From Thermomonas sp. HDW16 (GTDB lineage: Bacteria > Pseudomonadota > Gammaproteobacteria > Xanthomonadales > Xanthomonadaceae): a stretch of 64,000 nt of DNA. Under the pieces are notes generated by a model, which worked only from the letters and a program-made list of their open reading frames with translations, searched no databases and had not been told where the DNA came from. The stretch is taken from positions 2,170,001 to 2,234,000 of the forward strand of contig NZ_CP049872.1 in the NCBI RefSeq assembly GCF_011302915.1, given 5' to 3'. Shown piece after piece: positions 31,712 to 39,848 of the stretch (position 1 is the stretch's first letter; every line of letters starts with the position of its first letter). The position numbers and the translations under genes were made by a program.

Positions 31712-31728
31712 CGCAAGAAGGACTTCGG

Positions 31729-32058
31729 ATGAACCGTGACGCAGGGTTGGAAGAACTTGTCCGTGACGACTTGCACGCAATCTCCGGACTTTCGGAGAAG
31801 GCTATGTTCGGCGGCTGGGCATGGCTTCTCAATGGAAACCTACTGTGCGGCTCACGCCAAGATGGCCTTCTTGTCCGTTTAGGCAAAGACAACGACGCTT
31901 GGGCTCTTCAGGTGGCCGGTATTGAGCCCATGCTTTCTGGCGAGCGCACTATGCATGGCTGGATTCGTTGCGGACCAGGTGTATTTGGTGACGACAAGAT
32001 GCGTAATCAATTATTGTCTCAAGCGATTAAGTTCGTTCGCTTACTGCCTAGCAAGTAA
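31729..32058 (+). CDS. C51: TfoX/Sxy N-terminal domain protein
   Basis: 109 aa. Features of the TfoX-N fold: ISGLSEKAMFGGWAWLLNGNLLCG, DGLLVRLGKDN, GERTMHGWIRCGP. TfoX/Sxy proteins regulate competence genes, but stand-alone N-domains like this are widespread with no proven role. It is the most distal cassette. The frame stops 11 bp before the decayed attC51. Confidence 0.85.
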   Translation: MNRDAGLEELVRDDLHAISGLSEKAMFGGWAWLLNGNLLCGSRQDGLLVRLGKDNDAWALQVAGIEPMLSGERTMHGWIRCGPGVFGDDKMRNQLLSQAIKFVRLLPSK

Positions 32059-32069
32059 TCATGGCGGCG

Positions 32070-32159
32070 GCCTGACAATTCGTTCAAGCCGGGCCCGCTG
32101 CGAGGCCTCGGATAGACCGGAACCGCATCTGGCGGGCCGACCTGACTCAGGTACTAGGC
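32070..32159 (+). repeat. attC51, decayed terminal site
   Basis: R'' is gcctgac and the R' region reads tactaggc instead of gttaggc; arm atagaccggaaccgcatctggc. The R'' does not match the start of its cassette (ttagatc). Probably inactive. Confidence 0.88.
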
Positions 32160-32420
32160 AAAGGTTGAAGATTCGATGTAATTTTTAAGCGATTTCAGTA
32201 CGGCAGGAAAATCCGAGGTGATCATCTTTCCAATCTTCTCTTCATCCCGACCAGCTGCGCCAGTAGCAAATATCACATTAACCTCCGATTCTGATACTTC
32301 TCGAATTCGGTAGCAAACCTTCACTGATGTTGACCCGATATCGGATACATCATCGAAGCGGACGTTCTCTTCCACATAATCCAGTGTGCTTTGGATTTCA
32401 TCACCATCGGACGACGTCAT
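32154..32420 (-). CDS. Orphan hypothetical protein opposite to the array
   Basis: 88 aa, the only credible minus-strand gene at the array. Acidic N-terminal half (MTSSDGDEIQSTLDYVEENVRFDDV), then strands VKVCYRIREV and VNVIFATGAAG, and a C-terminal helix. Its stop overlaps the last bases of attC51. AT content is like that of cassettes. It may be a reversed or residual cassette gene or an old chromosomal gene. Confidence 0.5.
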   Translation of the reverse strand: MTSSDGDEIQSTLDYVEENVRFDDVSDIGSTSVKVCYRIREVSESEVNVIFATGAAGRDEEKIGKMITSDFPAVLKSLKNYIESSTFA

Positions 32421-32471
32421 GGTGAAATTTCCGCCTCTCGAAACAGTCCATGGAGTTCAATTTTCTTCACG

Positions 32472-32489
32472 CCATCGTTCCAACGATGG
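32472..32489. promoter_or_regulatory. Perfect palindrome between the orphan gene and the pseudogene
   Basis: CCATCGTT-CC-AACGATGG, an 8-bp perfect inverted repeat 52 bp upstream of the minus-strand gene and 59 bp before the pseudogene start. Could be an operator or transcript hairpin; no T tract. Confidence 0.35.
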
Positions 32490-32547
32490 TCATTCATTGA
32501 CGGCTTGGAAAACCTTCCACACACGGGAAGGCGCTGTTCGGATACGC

Positions 32548-32950
32548 ATGGTTATCGTATCTGCATGTCTTTCCGCCATTGTCATGTTTTGTCTTGCGGG
32601 ACTATTCACTGGCGTCCTGGCCTAGGATTTCATCCAGTCGCATGTCGATGGAACATGCTTCGTCAATCCCCGGATCTGGCGCTAACTTTCGTTGGCTACT
32701 TCGTTCTCGCCTGCCTGATGGTATTGACCTATCGCAAGTCAGCCCTGCTAACGGCAAATCCGGTCAAACGCGGCTTGGCTGTCGGCCTTGCATTCGCCGT
32801 GGTTTGGTTGATGCCCTACAGCCTCGTGCTCTTTTCCATGTATCGTTTCCCGTATGAAGCGCTTGCGATCGACTTTCCTGGACTCTCGTCGAGCAAGGGT
32901 TTGGCGGCGTGGTCATTGGCATGGCGCAAGGAAAACGACACGAAACTTGA
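32548..32950 (+). pseudogene. Decayed relative of the C41 membrane protein gene
   Basis: SAIVMFCLAGLFTGVLA is followed by TAG at 32623-32625, where C41 has a Lys codon. After a shift the frame gives MLRQSPDLALTFVGYFVLAC, PVKRGLAVGLAFAVVWLMPYS and YRFPYEALAIDFPG, then a second shift restores a Leu-Val-Glu-Gln-Gly ending with QGKRHET and stop at 32948-32950. Roughly 70% nucleotide similarity to C41 by eye. There is no attC behind it. Confidence 0.8.
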
Positions 32951-33056
32951 CGGTTCCTTGAATTCGACGCGACCCTTCAGCAGCAGCGCGTTTCAAGCAA
33001 TTCGCGATTCCTGCGCCACAGCGAGCGACGGGCCTTGGTTCAAAATCACTTGCGCT

Positions 33057-33347
33057 ATGAGACCTTTCATCGCTCTCATCGTTGCGGCCTTCGCGTTCGG
33101 CGCGACCGGCTGCACGAGCGACCAGACGAAGAACATGGCGGAAACCTGCCAGAATCCGCTTGAGCAGGTCGATCCTTCGGACGTGAAAACATTCATCTAG
33201 GATGCTCAGGAAAAACTCTCCTCGCTGAGCAAGCCGGGCGACAAGATCACCGCCTACCTGCGCGGCATCCAAGGCCCGGAGGTCATGACCTACAAGCCCG
33301 TCCTCGAGCAGTGCTTATGGCTGCTCAAGTCGCGCCAGACATGGTGA
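33057..33347 (+). pseudogene. Lipoprotein gene interrupted by an amber codon
   Basis: Signal and lipobox (FGATGCTSDQ, Cys 19), then KTFI followed by TAG at 33198-33200. The same frame continues without shifts for 48 more codons (DAQEKLSSLSKPGDKITAYLRG; EQCLWLLKSRQTW) to TGA at 33345-33347. Either a recent nonsense mutation or a sequencing error; the short form would be 47 aa. Confidence 0.6.
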
Positions 33348-33440
33348 AGATGCGCTTCGCTTGTTTGTTGTAACGCGACTTTTTCGCGAAGGCAGGAGTG
33401 GCGACTCTTGAGGAGGCCACCAAGGCAAGCCCCCGCCTTG

Positions 33441-34106
33441 CTAGCACGCGGGTACGACTTTCGCTTCGCTTGCCGCATCGGCGACCCTCCACAAGTACAG
33501 GCTTGCATAGGTTCGATAGGGCCCCCAACGCTCGCCGCGGGCGAGCAACTCCCTGGATGTGGGCATCACGCCCAACCCATCCACGACTTGCGCACCCTTG
33601 CGGATACCGAGATCGTCGACCGGAAGAATATCGGGCCGCCCCAAACGAAACATCAGCATCATCTCCACCGTCCAGCGGCCGATGCCGCGGATGGGTACCA
33701 ATGCTTCGACGATGGCATTCTCGTCCATGCAAGACATACGCCGCAGCCCCGGGATTTCACCGGCTTCTTCGCGCCTGGCGAGATCACGCAACGCAAGTAA
33801 CTTGTTGCCGGATACCCCGCAAGCACGGATGTCCGCATCGTCGCGACGCGCCAGCGTATCGCAATGGAAACGCTTGCTGCCGATCGAGGTTTCCACGCGG
33901 GAAACGATTGTGGCAGCGGCTTTGCCGCTCAGCTGCTGGTAGAGGATCGCGCGCGCCAAGGCATCGACTGGATCGAATGGTTTGTGCCAACGTGGATCGG
34001 CCTGGATCGGGCCAAGCCTCTTCATCCATGCGCCGAGTTTGCGGTCGCGAAGGATCAGGTGCGCGAACGCCGCTTCGGTATCGAATCCTCGTGCGTACCG
34101 CGGCAT
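33441..34106 (-). CDS. DNA-3-methyladenine glycosylase II (AlkA-type)
   Basis: 221 aa HhH-GPD glycosylase that removes alkylated bases. Seen: DPVDALARAILYQQLSGKAA (substrate-domain helix), helix-hairpin-helix LVPIRGIGRWTVEMML (~144-159), and catalytic-Asp region LPVDDLGIRKG (~169-179). Length fits the short AlkA form without the N-terminal beta domain. A ~90-bp gap with the preceding gene's terminator separates it from its upstream neighbour. Confidence 0.9.
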   Translation of the reverse strand: MPRYARGFDTEAAFAHLILRDRKLGAWMKRLGPIQADPRWHKPFDPVDALARAILYQQLSGKAAATIVSRVETSIGSKRFHCDTLARRDDADIRACGVSGNKLLALRDLARREEAGEIPGLRRMSCMDENAIVEALVPIRGIGRWTVEMMLMFRLGRPDILPVDDLGIRKGAQVVDGLGVMPTSRELLARGERWGPYRTYASLYLWRVADAASEAKVVPAC

Positions 34107-34139
34107 TCACGTGTTCCTTTCGACAGGTTGCGTCTCGAC

Positions 34140-34172
34140 AAAAAGACGAACGCCGCGACAAGCGCGGCGTTC
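34140..34172 (-). terminator. Rho-independent terminator of the SRPBCC gene
   Basis: On the minus strand a 10-bp stem (GAACGCCGCG with CGCGGCGTTC, loop CTTGT) is followed by cgt and a run of five T. It lies 30 bp after the stop of the gene at 34205-35266. Confidence 0.8.
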
Positions 34173-34204
34173 GTTCGATGCATCGGCAGGCTATGCCTGC
34201 CCGA

Positions 34205-35266
34205 TCACTTCAGCGGCCAATAAACGTCGAACTGGCCGTTCTCGGTGAACGCAGCTGCGACACCGGACTTGTAGGATTCATAGGCGCGGCCCGTGACTTC
34301 GTAGCCGGCGGTCACCGACCATGCACGCAACGCGTTACGCGCGTTTTCCAGCTCGGCCATGTAACCCGTGTAAGACGCGGTGGCCACCTTGCCCGGCTTG
34401 GACTGTTCGAACTTCACAGGCCCCTGCAAGGACACGTCGCCAACCGCGCCGCCGTCCTTCTTGCGCACGACCTGAACCACGTCGAAGTTGTAGGTCTCGC
34501 GAGCCAGCTCGGTGGTGACAATGCGCAGCGGCCCTACGGCTTCCAGCCCGTTCGCATCCATCACCCGGCGAATCCACTCGCTGTTGGCGGCGATCGATGC
34601 CTGGATCTGCGAGTTGCCGCGCTCGACGCTGCCGGCACTGACGAACAACACGTCTTCGGCAGGGCGATCGACGACTTTGAAACCGGTCAGCTTGCTGCCG
34701 GAGACGGCATAGTCGACGTTCGGCACTGCAGCCAACATGTTGACAATGCGCCCCAGCCCCATCTTCATGTCGTCGCCAACATGGCGCGACACGTACATCC
34801 CGGCGTAACGGCCCAGCAGGTTCCAACCGTACTCGACGTCGTAGGTCTGGGAGATCTCGACATTGCGATTGTTGCGGCCGGTTGGCTTGAAGGTGAAGCT
34901 GGTGCGCTTGTTGCTGCCGCGCTCCGGGTTATCGATCTTGTAGCTGATCTTCTCGCGCGGGACGCTTTCCGTGATTTCCCACGACCCCTTGCCCAGCTCC
35001 TCTTCCTTCGACACGTAGTCGAGACGGGCGCCCACACCCGAATCAGGGCCAGAGTAGCTGAACTGCACGCGCGGGTCGCGCAATACCAACGGGTTCCAGT
35101 CCTTGAAGCGGCGCACGCCGTTCAGGCTGTCGAACACGATGGTCAGCTTGCGATTGGTCTCGATCTTCTCGACCAGGTGGCGCTTGGATGGCAACACCAA
35201 GGCCACGACTAAGAACAGGCCCAGCACGATCGCAAGGGAAATCAGGATCTCGAGCAAACGAGTCAT
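34205..35266 (-). CDS. SRPBCC family protein with C-terminal GyrI-like domain, membrane-anchored
   Basis: 353 aa. N-terminal helix (LEILISLAIVLGLFLVVALVL). An SRPBCC/polyketide-cyclase-like domain follows (FDSLNGVRRFKDWNPLVLRDPRV; SYSGPDSGVGARLDYVSKEE; GSWEITESVPREKISYKI). The second half, from ~190, resembles GyrI/effector-binding modules (GPLRIVTTELARETYNFDVVQVV). The ligand is unknown. This two-domain anchored form is common in Xanthomonadaceae. Confidence 0.75.
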   Translation of the reverse strand: MTRLLEILISLAIVLGLFLVVALVLPSKRHLVEKIETNRKLTIVFDSLNGVRRFKDWNPLVLRDPRVQFSYSGPDSGVGARLDYVSKEEELGKGSWEITESVPREKISYKIDNPERGSNKRTSFTFKPTGRNNRNVEISQTYDVEYGWNLLGRYAGMYVSRHVGDDMKMGLGRIVNMLAAVPNVDYAVSGSKLTGFKVVDRPAEDVLFVSAGSVERGNSQIQASIAANSEWIRRVMDANGLEAVGPLRIVTTELARETYNFDVVQVVRKKDGGAVGDVSLQGPVKFEQSKPGKVATASYTGYMAELENARNALRAWSVTAGYEVTGRAYESYKSGVAAAFTENGQFDVYWPLK

Positions 35267-35367
35267 TCAGGAATCTCCGGGTAAGCCGCATCGCGGCGTA
35301 CGGCCGCGCAGACCCGTCATCGTACCAAACCGACCGGGGGCCGTGGGAGAGGGAAAATTGCGACCGG

Positions 35368-36009
35368 TTAGACCAATTGCAGCTCGAACGCTTTCAACAC
35401 GGCGCGCGTACGGTCGCGTACGCCCAGTTTGCTGAGAATGTTCGAGACGTGGTTCTTGATCGTGCCCTCGGCCACACCCAGCGAATTGGCGATTTCCTTG
35501 TTGGAAAAACCTGAGGCCATCAACCGGAGGATCTCGGTTTCACGGTCGGTCAGCGGATCCGGGCGATCCAGGCTGACGAATTCGTTGCGCATGTGCTCCA
35601 GCCCGGACAGCAGGCGCTGGGTCACGGCCGGTTGTACCAGCGAGCCGCCGCCGGCAACGGCCTGGATGGCATCGACCAGTTGCTCCAGTGACACGTCCTT
35701 GAGCAGGTAGCCCTTGGCTCCGGCCTTGATCCCGGCCAGTACCAGTTGGTCGTCGTCGAAGGTGGTGAGGATGATGGTCGGCGGCAAGGTGCCGGCGCGA
35801 CCCATCGCCTGCAGGGCTTCCAGCCCGGACATCACCGGCATGCGCATGTCCATCAACACCACGTCGGGCCCGACGTGCGGGATGTGCTCGACGGCTTGGC
35901 GCCCGTCGGACGCTTCGGCCACCACTTCGATGCCCTCCGCCAATGCAAGCAGGGAGCGAATGCCTTGTCGCACCAGGGTCTGGTCGTCGACCAAGAAGAC
36001 ACGAATCAT
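35368..36009 (-). CDS. LuxR/NarL-type response regulator
   Basis: 213 aa. Receiver domain: VFLVDDQTLVRQGI (acidic pocket), VVLMDMRMPVMSG (phosphoacceptor Asp ~54), Thr in ILTTFDDD, Lys in GYLLKDV. DNA-binding domain: LTDRETEILRLMASGFSNKEIA and GTIKNHVSNILSKLGVRDRT. The start ATG at 36009 overlaps the stop of the kinase gene by 4 bp, so the two form a cognate pair. Target genes unknown. Confidence 0.92.
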   Translation of the reverse strand: MIRVFLVDDQTLVRQGIRSLLALAEGIEVVAEASDGRQAVEHIPHVGPDVVLMDMRMPVMSGLEALQAMGRAGTLPPTIILTTFDDDQLVLAGIKAGAKGYLLKDVSLEQLVDAIQAVAGGGSLVQPAVTQRLLSGLEHMRNEFVSLDRPDPLTDRETEILRLMASGFSNKEIANSLGVAEGTIKNHVSNILSKLGVRDRTRAVLKAFELQLV

Positions 36010-37208
36010 GCAGCCACTCCTTCGGGAATGCCGGGATCGACGTTCGAGGCCGCCGGCAAGGTCACTGTGAGTTGGAAACCTTCGCCGCGGCCGGTTGCGA
36101 TCTCCAGTCGGCCACCGCACTGGTGCAGGCGCTCCCGCAAGCCCTGCAGGCCATTGCCTGGTACCAGGTCATCCGAACCGTCGCCGTCGTCGCGCACTTG
36201 CATCACCACCTGGGAGCCGTCGCCATGCGCGCTCAGCCACAGGTTGTGCGCACCGGCATGGCGTACCGCGTTGGTGATCGCTTCCTGGGCGCAGCGCAGC
36301 AACACGTGCGCGCGCTCCGGATCCTCGACCGTCAGCGGCTGCTGGATATCCATGTGGATGTCGAGCTTCGGCACGTTTTCGGCCAACGGGCGCAACGCGA
36401 CGCCGAGGTCGATCGCCCCGCCCTCGCGCAACTGGCTGACTGCCTCGCGTACATCGGTGAGCAGCAAGCGCGCCAAGGTATGCGCTTGCTGCACATGTTC
36501 CTTGACCCGCCCCTCGGACAGATGGCCGGCCACCTCCAGGTTCAGGCTCAGCGCAGTCAGGTGATGACCCAGCAGATCGTGCAGCTCACGCGAGATGCGG
36601 GTGCGTTCATTGACGCGGGCGCTCTCGGCCAACAAGGCGCGGGTCGAACGCAGTTCCGCATTCAGCCGGCGCTGCTCCTCGCGCGCCTCCGATTGCTGCA
36701 ACGCAACAAGACTGGTGATGAAAACGAAGCCGGAGAACCCCGCATACAACAGCGATTGCATCAACGCATCCAGCAGCGGGAAGTTCAGCCACAGCGCGAA
36801 CACCGGCACGGTCGCCAACTGGCTGATCACCAACCAGGCCGCGCCCAGCTGCAGTGGCAATAGCCACGGCAATACGCAGGCCGCGACCATCAACAACACG
36901 CTCCCCAGCCCGGATCCGTTGAAGTAGCTGACCCCGAGCGCTGCCATGGTCAACAGCAGCAGTAGCATGTAATCGCCGACGGAACGGTTGCGGTGGCCCA
37001 GCCCGCGCGTCAACCAGGTGTAGCTCAAACCGAAAACGAAATAGGCGACCCAGCCCTGCCATGGCATCGGCGGCAGGATCAGTTCCTCGTCCCCGAGTTG
37101 CCCATACATCGGCCGGATCCAGGAATACAGCAATGGCAGGCCGACCATCGCCCAGGTGAACAGGCCGGCGTAGCGCAGCAGGCGGGTATGTGAGAGTCGG
37201 GAGAGCAT
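36006..37208 (-). CDS. Membrane sensor histidine kinase (HisKA_3 family)
   Basis: 400 aa. Five or six membrane helices in the first ~170 residues, no periplasmic sensor domain. Dimerisation/phosphoacceptor: RTRISRELHDLLGHHLTALSLNLE (His ~212). ATPase: AQEAITNAVRHAGA (N box) and RDDGDGSDDLVPGNGLQGLRERL (G boxes). Probably a DesK-like sensor of a membrane or intracellular state. Operon with the regulator downstream. Confidence 0.9.
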   Translation of the reverse strand: MLSRLSHTRLLRYAGLFTWAMVGLPLLYSWIRPMYGQLGDEELILPPMPWQGWVAYFVFGLSYTWLTRGLGHRNRSVGDYMLLLLLTMAALGVSYFNGSGLGSVLLMVAACVLPWLLPLQLGAAWLVISQLATVPVFALWLNFPLLDALMQSLLYAGFSGFVFITSLVALQQSEAREEQRRLNAELRSTRALLAESARVNERTRISRELHDLLGHHLTALSLNLEVAGHLSEGRVKEHVQQAHTLARLLLTDVREAVSQLREGGAIDLGVALRPLAENVPKLDIHMDIQQPLTVEDPERAHVLLRCAQEAITNAVRHAGAHNLWLSAHGDGSQVVMQVRDDGDGSDDLVPGNGLQGLRERLHQCGGRLEIATGRGEGFQLTVTLPAASNVDPGIPEGVAA

Positions 37209-37340
37209 GCGGATTTATAACCTCTTAACGGGCACCGCGCCCGCGCCGAAGGTCATGGCCGCGACGAACGGCCCATGCGATAATCCGGACAGGTCGCGCA
37301 TCGGCGCGGCAGTCTGCAGCAAGCCATACGGAGCCAAGGA

Positions 37341-37940
37341 ATGTCGATCGCCATCCGCGACGTGCGCGAGCACGAGCTGGATTCCGTCCTCGCCCTGAAC
37401 AACGCCGCAGGACCCGCGATCCTCCCCCTCGATGCGGCCAGGCTTCGCCTGCTGTTCGACAGCGCGGAGTATTTCCGCGTGGCCGTGCGCGACGACGCCA
37501 TCGCCGGCTTTCTCATCGGCCTCGGTTCGCACGCGCATCACGACAGCAGCAACTTCGCCTGGTTCCACCAGCGCTATCCCGACTTCTTCTATATCGACCG
37601 CGTCGCGGTGGCGTCGCGGCGGCGCGGTGGTGGTGTCGGCCGGGCGCTGTACGCTGACGTGCAAAGTTACGCCGAACTGCGCTACCCGCATATGGCCTGC
37701 GAAGTGTTCCTGCAGCCCGGCACCGACCACGCCCTGCTGTTCCACGGCAGCTTCGGTTTCCGCGAAGTCGGCCAGCACGTGATGCCCCTGTACGATGTGC
37801 GCGCGGCGATGTTGATGAAATCCCTATGTAGCTACCCATGGGTTCGCGATACCTATGGCGACGCGCTGCCTGATGAAGCCTGGCTGCTGCATCCGCGCCC
37901 GGTACGCGCCGCGCAACGTCCCACGGGTACCTGCGCATGA
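37341..37940 (+). CDS. GNAT family N-acetyltransferase
   Basis: 199 aa. GNAT motif A: YIDRVAVASRRRGGGVGRALYADV (~86-109, split here as YIDRVAVASR and RRGGGVGRALYADV); motif B: FLQPGTDHALLFHGSFGFREVGQH. A C-terminal ~45-residue extension follows the domain. Good aagga ribosome-binding site. Overlaps minC by 4 bp, so it is likely in the min operon; no functional link is known. Confidence 0.82.
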   Translation: MSIAIRDVREHELDSVLALNNAAGPAILPLDAARLRLLFDSAEYFRVAVRDDAIAGFLIGLGSHAHHDSSNFAWFHQRYPDFFYIDRVAVASRRRGGGVGRALYADVQSYAELRYPHMACEVFLQPGTDHALLFHGSFGFREVGQHVMPLYDVRAAMLMKSLCSYPWVRDTYGDALPDEAWLLHPRPVRAAQRPTGTCA

Positions 37941-38710
37941 GCGCGGCGGTCGATTACGCCCAGGCGGGCGAACTGAAGTTCGGCCAAGTCGGCATCGCCA
38001 ATCTGCGCGTGCGCACGCTGGATGTCGCGCAACTTGCCACGGAAATGCAGGGCCGCGTGCAGCGCGCACCCAACCTGTTCGCGCGTGCGGCGGTGGTGCT
38101 GGATTTCGGCGGACTGAGCCAGACGCCATCCCTCGAGGACGCCCGCGCTCTGGTCGAGGGCCTGCGTACCGCCGGCGTGCTGCCGGTTGCATTGGCCTAT
38201 GGCACGAAAGAGATCGAAGCGCTCTCGCAACAACTTGGCCTGCCGCTGCTGGCCAAGTTCCGCGCGCAATACGAACGCCTCGATGGCGATACCCCGCCAC
38301 CCACGCCAGCGGTCGAACCCGCTCGCGCGAAGAAAAGCGAGCCGCCGCCAGTAACCACGAAACCGGCAGCGGTTTCTGCCAGCCCCGGCCTGATCCAGCG
38401 CACACCGGTACGCTCCGGCCAGCAGGTGTACGCGGACAACCGCGACCTCACCGTGCTCAGCGCGGTCGGTGCCGGCGCGGAAGTGATCGCCGACGGCAGC
38501 ATCCACATCTACGGCGCATTGCGCGGTCGCGCGCTGGCCGGCGCGCAAGGCAACGAGGACGCACGCATCTTCTGCCGCGAGTTCCATGCGGAACTGGTTG
38601 CGGTCGCCGGGCATTACAAGGTATTGGAAGACATCCCGAAGGAGCTGCGCGGCAAGGCTGTGCAGATCTGGCTGGAGAACGGGCAAATCAAACTCGCCGC
38701 GCTCGACTAG
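37937..38710 (+). CDS. minC: Septum site-determining protein MinC
   Basis: 257 aa. FtsZ-assembly inhibitor acting at the cell poles. N-domain FGQVGIANLRVRTLDV..., a Pro/Ala/Lys linker (~118-148), and the C-terminal right-handed beta helix that binds MinD: LTVLSAVGAGAEVIADGSIH, YGALRGRALAGAQGNEDARI, CREFHAELVAVAG. Followed by minD and minE as in most gammaproteobacteria. Confidence 0.95.
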   Translation: MSAAVDYAQAGELKFGQVGIANLRVRTLDVAQLATEMQGRVQRAPNLFARAAVVLDFGGLSQTPSLEDARALVEGLRTAGVLPVALAYGTKEIEALSQQLGLPLLAKFRAQYERLDGDTPPPTPAVEPARAKKSEPPPVTTKPAAVSASPGLIQRTPVRSGQQVYADNRDLTVLSAVGAGAEVIADGSIHIYGALRGRALAGAQGNEDARIFCREFHAELVAVAGHYKVLEDIPKELRGKAVQIWLENGQIKLAALD

Positions 38711-38740
38711 CGCGCATTGCGTTTCAACGGAGAAGCCAAC

Positions 38741-39553
38741 TTGGCGGAAATCATCGTAGTCACATCGGGCAAGGGCGGCGTCGGCAAGACCACTTCCAGT
38801 GCCAGCATCGCCACCGGGCTGGCGCGCCGCGGCAAGAAGGTCGCGGTCATCGACTTCGACGTCGGCCTGCGCAACCTCGACCTGATCATGGGCTGCGAAC
38901 GCCGCGTGGTGTACGACTTCGTCAACGTGATCCACGGCGAGGCCACCCTCAAGCAGGCGCTGATCAAGGACAAGCGCTTCGACAGCCTGTACGTGCTGGC
39001 CGCGTCGCAGACCCGCGACAAGGACGCGCTGACCAAGGAAGGCGTGGAGAAGGTGCTGAAGGACCTGGCCGACGACGGCTTCGACTACATCGTCTGCGAC
39101 TCCCCCGCCGGCATCGAGAAGGGTGCATTCCTGGCGATGTATTTTGCCGACAAGGCGGTGGTGGTGGTGAACCCGGAAGTGTCGTCGGTTCGCGACTCGG
39201 ACCGCATCCTCGGCCTGCTCGCATCCAAGACCCGCCGCGCCGAACATGGCGATGGCGACGTCACCGCCTACCTGCTGCTGACCCGCTACAGCCCGCAGCG
39301 TGTCGAGAACGGCGAAATGCTGTCGATCACCGACGTCGAGGAAGTGCTGGGCCTGAAGACGATCGGCGTGATCCCCGAATCCGGCGACGTGCTGAACGCC
39401 TCCAACAAGGGCGAGCCGGTGATCATGGATGCCGAATCCAACGCCGGCCAAGCCTATGACGACGCCGTCGCGCGCCTCATGGGCGAAGAGCGCCCCATGC
39501 GCTTCACCCAGCTGGAGAAGAAGGGTTTCTTCAGCAAGCTGTTCGGGGGTTGA
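38741..39553 (+). CDS. minD: Septum site-determining ATPase MinD
   Basis: 270 aa. Deviant Walker A SGKGGVGKTT (~9-18), DFDVGLRNLDLIMGCERRVVYD (switch region, split: DFDVGLRNLDL and IMGCERRVVYD), DSPAGIEKGA, C-terminal amphipathic membrane-targeting helix KKGFFSKLFGG. The TTG at 38741 is taken as start because it directly precedes AEIIVVTSGKGG and has ggaga upstream; an ATG at 38717 would add eight uncharacteristic residues. Confidence 0.96.
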   Translation: MAEIIVVTSGKGGVGKTTSSASIATGLARRGKKVAVIDFDVGLRNLDLIMGCERRVVYDFVNVIHGEATLKQALIKDKRFDSLYVLAASQTRDKDALTKEGVEKVLKDLADDGFDYIVCDSPAGIEKGAFLAMYFADKAVVVVNPEVSSVRDSDRILGLLASKTRRAEHGDGDVTAYLLLTRYSPQRVENGEMLSITDVEEVLGLKTIGVIPESGDVLNASNKGEPVIMDAESNAGQAYDDAVARLMGEERPMRFTQLEKKGFFSKLFGG

Positions 39554-39556
39554 GGC

Positions 39557-39823
39557 ATGTCGATCTTTGATTTCCTGAAGCCCAAGAAGACCACCGCCGC
39601 CACCGCCAAGAACCGCCTGCAGATCATCATCGCGCAGGAACGCAGCTCGCATGGCGCGCCGGATTACTTGCCGCTGATGCGCCGCGAGATCCTGGAAGTG
39701 ATCCGCAAGTACGTGAACGTGGATGCCGATGCGGTGAAGGTCGACGTGGTCAAGGACGGCGAACACGACGTACTGGATATCTCGGTGTCGCTGCCCGAAC
39801 GCGGTGCGGCGGCAGGCGCCTGA
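39557..39823 (+). CDS. minE: MinE topological specificity factor
   Basis: 88 aa. Membrane-targeting start [11 protein letters not shown], MinD-binding helix [12 protein letters not shown], and the C-terminal topological domain ([20 protein letters not shown]). It drives pole-to-pole oscillation of MinCD. Three bases after the minD stop. Confidence 0.95.
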   Translation: MSIFDFLKPKKTTAATAKNRLQIIIAQERSSHGAPDYLPLMRREILEVIRKYVNVDADAVKVDVVKDGEHDVLDISVSLPERGAAAGA

Positions 39824-39848
39824 TCCAAGCCTGCGCGCTACGGGCAAC

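Larger units (their letters stand above)
8138..32159 (+). mobile_element. Sedentary chromosomal integron cassette array, 51 cassettes
   Basis: 51 units each run from the TT of one GTTRRRY box to the G of the next. Most attC sites are 89-90 bp; seven are 107-110 bp. The common attC core folds as an imperfect hairpin: aagccg-a-gcccgc pairs with gcgggc-cggctt, leaving one extrahelical A on this strand. All recognised cassette genes read away from the integrase. GC is lower than in the flanks and codon use varies between cassettes, as expected for independently captured genes. The distal end decays at attC51. Confidence 0.97.

Noticed and set aside
8461..32159. Regularly spaced ~90-bp repeats resembling a CRISPR or REP array
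   Set aside because: Repeats have imperfect palindromic arms, GTTRRRY/RYYYAAC boxes and gene-sized spacers, and follow an integron integrase: they are attC sites.
33398..35212. 604-aa plus-strand open frame
   Set aside because: Spans two minus-strand genes with good motifs (AlkA-type glycosylase and SRPBCC protein); it has no domain logic and crosses their terminator.
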